IMG/VR virus record: IMGVR_UViG_3300030117_005585
Coordinates: 1-64,000 of that record
From: a virus
DNA length: 64,000 nucleotides
Strand: one strand, 5' to 3'
Shown: positions 60,987 to 64,000 of the stretch, piece after piece
Numbering within the stretch: the stretch's first letter is position 1
How the letters are laid out: the number at the start of each line of letters is the position of its first letter
Notes under the pieces: generated by a model
Seen by the model: the letters and a program-made list of their open reading frames with translations, nothing else
Told to the model about the DNA's origin: nothing
Databases searched by the model: none
Position numbers and translations under genes: made by a program

Positions 60987-61307
60987 TTATGCGTCAAAAT
61001 GTTTCCAATTTTTTTCAAAATCATCAAATAGATTTTCTAACTTTTTATTCAACTTATTAGAGTCAATCGGATTAACTTCATTTCTTTTTAATTCAAGAGG
61101 TTTTGGATTTAACAGCGTAACTATTGCTGATAACCCTAACGCTTCCAAAATATTAATTGTAGGTAATCCAAATATATTTGGCATTAACCAATTCCAAAGT
61201 AAACATAATGGAATACTCAAAACCATACCAATCAGTAAAAATGAAATCAATGCTACCAACCCCAACTTTAGCATATCCCAATAAAATCCATACTTTAAAT
61301 TTATCAT
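60987..61307 (-). CDS. Small membrane protein
   Basis: This 106-residue protein has two or three hydrophobic segments (LKLGLVALISFLLIGMVLSI; 'IPLCLLWNWLMP'; 'ILEALGLSAIVTLL') and a charged C-terminus. ATG at 61307 has GGGAG before it and overlaps the deformylase stop (ATGA). Phage small membrane proteins often act on host envelope or lysis. No family was recognised. Confidence 0.7.
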   Translation of the reverse strand: MINLKYGFYWDMLKLGLVALISFLLIGMVLSIPLCLLWNWLMPNIFGLPTINILEALGLSAIVTLLNPKPLELKRNEVNPIDSNKLNKKLENLFDDFEKNWKHFDA

Positions 61308-61933
61308 TGTTTTATCTCCCAACCATCATTTAAAAACCTCTGTGATTTTTTGTACTTCAATACTTTTACAGCATCACCTTTTTTAATAGTAACTAATTGA
61401 TTACGACCAATCTTTTTTTCAGTTCTTTTAACTGTAGTTTCTATTCTTCTATCCATAATTAATTTACCATTTAGGTGATCTATTTCGTGTTGAACACAAA
61501 CTGCTTCTAATAGTCTTAACTCCTTATCATTCTTAGATTTCTCTTTATCTTCCCAGCTACCTGTACCAGTTTCACCTGTATCACATCCACTAAATATCCA
61601 ACCACTTTCCGATTGAGCAGTTTTAATCTCTACCGTTTCGTATCGCTTGGTATGTACTCCTTTGCCAGGAAAAGACAAACAACCCTCATAATAATTAATC
61701 TCATCCGTCTTCGATACAACCTTCGGATTGATGAGTACCAAAGGTTCACGAACATTGACAACGGCCACTTGTGCATCAATTCCCACTTGATTAGCTGCCA
61801 GCCCAATACCGTCTTTTCTTTCGTTAAGTATCGAAAATAATTTTGTTGCGATTTCCAATCCTTCTTCAACTGTAACCTCCTTGAGTTTCTTATGAATTAG
61901 AGGGTTATTATCTTTAGTACAATCTACAATCAC
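61304..61933 (-). CDS. def: Peptide deformylase
   Basis: This 209-residue enzyme removes the formyl group from nascent proteins. Motif 1 GIGLAANQVG (~42-51), motif 2 EGCLSFPG (Cys ~85) and motif 3 VQHEIDHLNG (~147-156) give the metal site Cys, His, His and catalytic Glu. A ~30-residue insertion ('SGCDTGETGTGSWEDK...') separates motifs 2 and 3. The C-terminal ~45 residues are Lys-rich beyond the usual core. Phage deformylases are known in marine T4-like phages. It overlaps the membrane gene by four bases and is next to a Lys-rich small protein. Confidence 0.92.
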   Translation of the reverse strand: MIVDCTKDNNPLIHKKLKEVTVEEGLEIATKLFSILNERKDGIGLAANQVGIDAQVAVVNVREPLVLINPKVVSKTDEINYYEGCLSFPGKGVHTKRYETVEIKTAQSESGWIFSGCDTGETGTGSWEDKEKSKNDKELRLLEAVCVQHEIDHLNGKLIMDRRIETTVKRTEKKIGRNQLVTIKKGDAVKVLKYKKSQRFLNDGWEIKQ

Positions 61934-62362
61934 TTAATCCTCAAACTTATGATTCAAAAAATCTTTTTGTTTCTGATGTGCTTTTTTAAGTGCAGCTTTT
62001 TTCTCCATCTGTCTAGCAATAAGTATCTCATCTTTGGTTCTTCTTTTAGTTTTTTTCTTAGGTGTCACTTTTGTAGGTGAAAGAGTGCCCTTTAATTTAG
62101 GTTGTTCTACACCTTTATGAAACACATTACCATCTTTATCTACGAACTCATTCATAAAATGCCATCCAGCAGGCCTACCTGTTGAAACCCTCTTAGGTTT
62201 ATCTTTTGGCATCCCCACCATACCCATCACAGCCCTACTACCCACTACGGATACTGCTTCCGTACTTACGTTAGCAACAGGGTCTCCTGTAACTTTACAA
62301 TCCATGTAAGCTACTCCATCTATAAAGTAACCACCATTTTTTTCAAATGTATTTTTATCCAT
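61934..62362 (-). CDS. Lys-rich protein of unknown function
   Basis: This 142-residue protein has an N-terminal ~70-residue globular part ('GYFIDGVAYMDCKVTGDPVA', 'VGSRAVMGMVGMPKDKP') and a basic C-terminus (KKKTKRRTKDEILIARQMEK...). It overlaps the preceding small zinc gene by eight bases and touches the deformylase gene. It may bind nucleic acid or ribosomes. No family was recognised. Confidence 0.65.
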   Translation of the reverse strand: MDKNTFEKNGGYFIDGVAYMDCKVTGDPVANVSTEAVSVVGSRAVMGMVGMPKDKPKRVSTGRPAGWHFMNEFVDKDGNVFHKGVEQPKLKGTLSPTKVTPKKKTKRRTKDEILIARQMEKKAALKKAHQKQKDFLNHKFED

Positions 62363-62531
62363 TTTTTATTTCCTTTTCTTTTTTTATATTTAAAGTTTTC
62401 ATAATACAACCCCAACAGGTTGTTGAAATAGTTGTTTTTCCAACCACTTCGTAATTTCCACAATTATTTTTACACGCCATAAAAAGTTTTCCATCTTCCA
62501 CATACTGATGATATTTCATTTCAGTTGCCAT
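62355..62531 (-). CDS. Tiny zinc-ribbon-like protein
   Basis: This 58-residue protein has CKNNC (~20-24) and CWGC (~39-42), a four-Cys zinc site, and a Lys-rich C-terminus. AAGGGG lies before its ATG, three bases after the 3D-domain gene. It overlaps the next gene's start. Similar small phage zinc proteins may bind RNA polymerase or tRNA. Function unknown. Confidence 0.7.
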   Translation of the reverse strand: MATEMKYHQYVEDGKLFMACKNNCGNYEVVGKTTISTTCWGCIMKTLNIKKEKEIKNG

Positions 62532-62534
62532 AAC

Positions 62535-63056
62535 TTACCCCTTGCTATCTGTATCCACCCAAGGTAGTTTAAAGATATGAGCATTGGTAAACTTATATGG
62601 TCTTACATCTTCTGATTCTAAAATATCTACGACATTAACCCATTTAGGATTCATAGTATCTCTTACTTGATAAACACCATCTTTATGTCCGGCATTTTTA
62701 ATTAAGATAAAGTCACCATAATCAAAAGGCCCTCCCCATCTTTTCAAAAGGTTACGAGATAGTGCAACAAATTTATACTCTGAAGCTTTGTGTATTCTGA
62801 TACGAGTACCATCAGCAGTTATATCTGGCGTCTTATCGGTTTGTGGATACACAGGCTGATACATAGTCACATCTACTATTATACCATACTCTTCATATTC
62901 AGACAATCTATGTTTTAACTTTTCATTAGTCAACCTTAGTTCAGTAATTTGATTACTGTACATATTACCATACTTTTTAAACATATTGGTTGAGAAAAAA
63001 CCATTTACTAGAGTAACTGCTATTAAAGCAGCAATTGCTGAGTTATAGGTTATCAT
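62535..63056 (-). CDS. Membrane-anchored 3D-domain (MltA/RlpA-like) protein
   Basis: This 173-residue protein has an N-terminal membrane segment ('AIAALIAVTLVNGFF'), a short coiled coil (~35-57) and a 3D domain (~62-150). The domain carries the Asp motifs 'QTDKTPDITADGT', 'VALSRNLLKRWGGPFDYGDF' and 'GVYQVRDTMNPKWVNVVDIL'. The three Asp residues lie near 74, 133 and 144. 3D domains occur in peptidoglycan lytic transglycosylases. It may be the phage cell-wall hydrolase, as the gp5-like spike lacks lysozyme. The anchor suggests it acts in the periplasm. Confidence 0.75.
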   Translation of the reverse strand: MITYNSAIAALIAVTLVNGFFSTNMFKKYGNMYSNQITELRLTNEKLKHRLSEYEEYGIIVDVTMYQPVYPQTDKTPDITADGTRIRIHKASEYKFVALSRNLLKRWGGPFDYGDFILIKNAGHKDGVYQVRDTMNPKWVNVVDILESEDVRPYKFTNAHIFKLPWVDTDSKG

Positions 63057-63496
63057 TACTTATCCCCTTTTTTATTGATATTATTTTTAATTCTGGCATA
63101 CATTTTAGAAACTGATTCCATTTGTTTCTTTGAGAGTGATTTTCTACCCTTTGCTTGTTTGATAATACTCTCCATAAAATTTACTGAGCCTGTTTTATAT
63201 TCATTACTCCAACTTGTGAAGTTAATCTGCTCTTTTACCATTACTAACTTTGGTAATACGCTCTGTAACCACTCATCTCTTTTGAACTGTTCTTGAGGCG
63301 AATTACGTTTTATTATATTATTTATAGCTTCTTCCATCTTAGGCGTAATCTTCCTACCACTAACTAAAGCCACTAACATATCAGAAGTAAACTCATCTGA
63401 TTTGCCGGCAGCTCTAATCTGATTTTCAATAATTTTTTTGAGTTCGATGATTTGTACACCGAACTCTTTTTTATTATGTTCAACCCACTTATTCAT
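63056..63496 (-). CDS. Unrecognised helical protein
   Basis: This 146-residue Lys-rich all-helical protein (MNKWVEHNKKEFGVQIIELK...) lies between the 3D-domain gene and the right-end leader gene, overlapping both by one base. 'RKSLSKKQMESVSKMYARIK' at the C-terminus recalls small DNA-binding helical bundles. No family was recognised. Confidence 0.6.
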   Translation of the reverse strand: MNKWVEHNKKEFGVQIIELKKIIENQIRAAGKSDEFTSDMLVALVSGRKITPKMEEAINNIIKRNSPQEQFKRDEWLQSVLPKLVMVKEQINFTSWSNEYKTGSVNFMESIIKQAKGRKSLSKKQMESVSKMYARIKNNINKKGDK

Positions 63497-63852
63497 TATA
63501 AGTAGTTAGGTCCTGTCCAAGTAAACCAATTAGTTTCGTTAGAAAAAATAGAACCCCTCACGTGTTTTGCCGGAGCTCTCCAACCAGCTGCTTTGAATAC
63601 ATCACCTTTGAAGTAAGGAATACCTTTTAGTACACCATCAGCATTAGCGACAAATCCCCAAACTCTATTCTTCTCAATGACTTTGGTAAATTTTCTACCT
63701 TTGTTGATTCTTAACCCATCTCTAAAGTTTTGGGTTCTTTCTTCGTTTTGAGTCCAATTGGCAAAACTATTACCAATGTTTTCTAATAATTTTTCAACAC
63801 CGTTGTTGAAATCAGTAGCTGCATCTTTATTTAGTTGAGTTTCTAAGTTCAT
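63496..63852 (-). CDS. First right-end early protein under conserved leader
   Basis: This 118-residue protein starts MNLETQLNKDAATDFNNGVE. ATG at 63852 has AAAGGA. A longer reading to 63,903 passes through the conserved leader and is unlikely. The C-terminal Trp-rich part ('VWGFVANADGVLKGIPYFKG', 'NWFTWTGPNYL') is distinctive. It is the first gene after the sigma70-like promoter at the window's right end. Function unknown. Confidence 0.65.
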   Translation of the reverse strand: MNLETQLNKDAATDFNNGVEKLLENIGNSFANWTQNEERTQNFRDGLRINKGRKFTKVIEKNRVWGFVANADGVLKGIPYFKGDVFKAAGWRAPAKHVRGSIFSNETNWFTWTGPNYL

Positions 63853-63917
63853 TGTTTTTCCTTTATTTTTCATATATAAAGCTACGAATAAATTTGCTAA
63901 CATACAAGGAAAAGATC
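63853..63917 (-). promoter_or_regulatory. Conserved leader, copy 3
   Basis: GATCTTTTCCTTGTATGTTA, then GCAAATTTATTCGTAGCTTT and AAAGGAAAAACA before the ATG. It is nearly identical to the copies at 58,918 and 59,806. Confidence 0.7.
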
Positions 63918-63969
63918 AAATTATTTCTAGTTATTTCTTGTAAAAGAGCCCTTCAACGATTTTTCACTA

Positions 63970-63997
63970 TCACTATCATCATTTTCTTGATTGTCAA
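63970..63997 (-). promoter_or_regulatory. Sigma70-like promoter at right end
   Basis: TTGACA (63,997-63,992), a 16-base spacer and extended -10 TGATAGTGA (63,978-63,970). It is followed by a second GATAGTGAAAAAT, also seen in the tmRNA promoter. It would start transcription about 110 bases upstream of the first early gene. Confidence 0.65.
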
Positions 63998-64000
63998 GTC

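Noticed and set aside
1-64000. Prophage or integrated element
   Set aside because: No integrase, attachment site, host gene flanks or repressor were seen; the window is continuous phage DNA.

Overview
The window is a contiguous piece of the genome of a large tailed phage with a T4-type virion core. It is AT-rich (roughly one third GC by eye) and gene-dense, with short gaps. Almost every gene lies on the minus strand in overlapping or nearly touching chains with clear AGGAG-like ribosome binding sites. Recognisable T4-type parts are large terminase (gp17), portal (gp20), prohead protease (gp21), scaffold (gp22), major capsid protein (gp23), neck proteins (gp13, gp14), a gp15-like tail protein, baseplate wedge gp6 and gp25, a gp5-like hub spike, the late sigma factor gp55, a gp46/gp47 recombination protein and a TOPRIM primase. 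No integrase, repressor or bacterial housekeeping cluster is visible. The sugar- and fibre-rich tail genes, FdxA-type ferredoxin, bS21 and one-piece tmRNA suggest an aquatic T4-like phage of an unidentified, Shine-Dalgarno-using bacterium. The host cannot be fixed from this sequence.

Transcription runs mainly from right to left. The right end (about 58.2-64 kb) is a small-gene, host-takeover region. It has two sigma70-like promoters, three copies of a conserved leader, a membrane-anchored 3D-domain protein, peptide deformylase, small zinc and acidic proteins, a tmRNA, a HAD phosphatase related to the T4 Pnk 3'-phosphatase domain, and tRNA-Gly(UCC). Next, at 54.3-58.1 kb, is a three-gene accessory block: a GT-B glycosyltransferase with a possible DNA-binding tail, a ParB-like protein with a possible PD-(D/E)XK region, and a DUF4338/DruA-like protein. 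HD-domain, membrane and gp55 sigma genes follow. A plus-strand membrane-protein gene sits alone at 51.9-52.2 kb.

From 51.8 to 34.1 kb lies the baseplate and tail operon: gp5-like, gp25, gp6, an FdxA-type ferredoxin, a 2,253-residue structural protein, a pair of paralogous tail proteins, an HExxH metallopeptidase and a putative lipoprotein. From 34.0 to 29.2 kb are replication and recombination genes: a nuclease, a primase that has lost zinc ligands, and a fused Mre11-Rad50-type protein. A plus-strand ribbon-helix-helix gene missing from ordinary length cut-offs is also there. From 29.1 to 3.9 kb come a 1,890-residue fibre protein, a NMN adenylyltransferase/ligase-like fusion, and the packaging, prohead, capsid and neck genes, with a ribosomal protein bS21 gene inside the capsid block. 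The left end is the 5' part of a long repetitive tail fibre gene that runs off the window.

Three themes stand out. The phage carries an unusually broad translation kit (bS21, peptide deformylase, tmRNA, tRNA). A low-potential ferredoxin gene is embedded in the late baseplate operon. The glycosyltransferase/ParB-like/DUF4338 block could be a DNA-modification or discrimination cassette. No tail sheath (gp18) or tube (gp19) gene was recognised, so these are presumably elsewhere in the genome. All family assignments were made by reading the proteins, without database searches.
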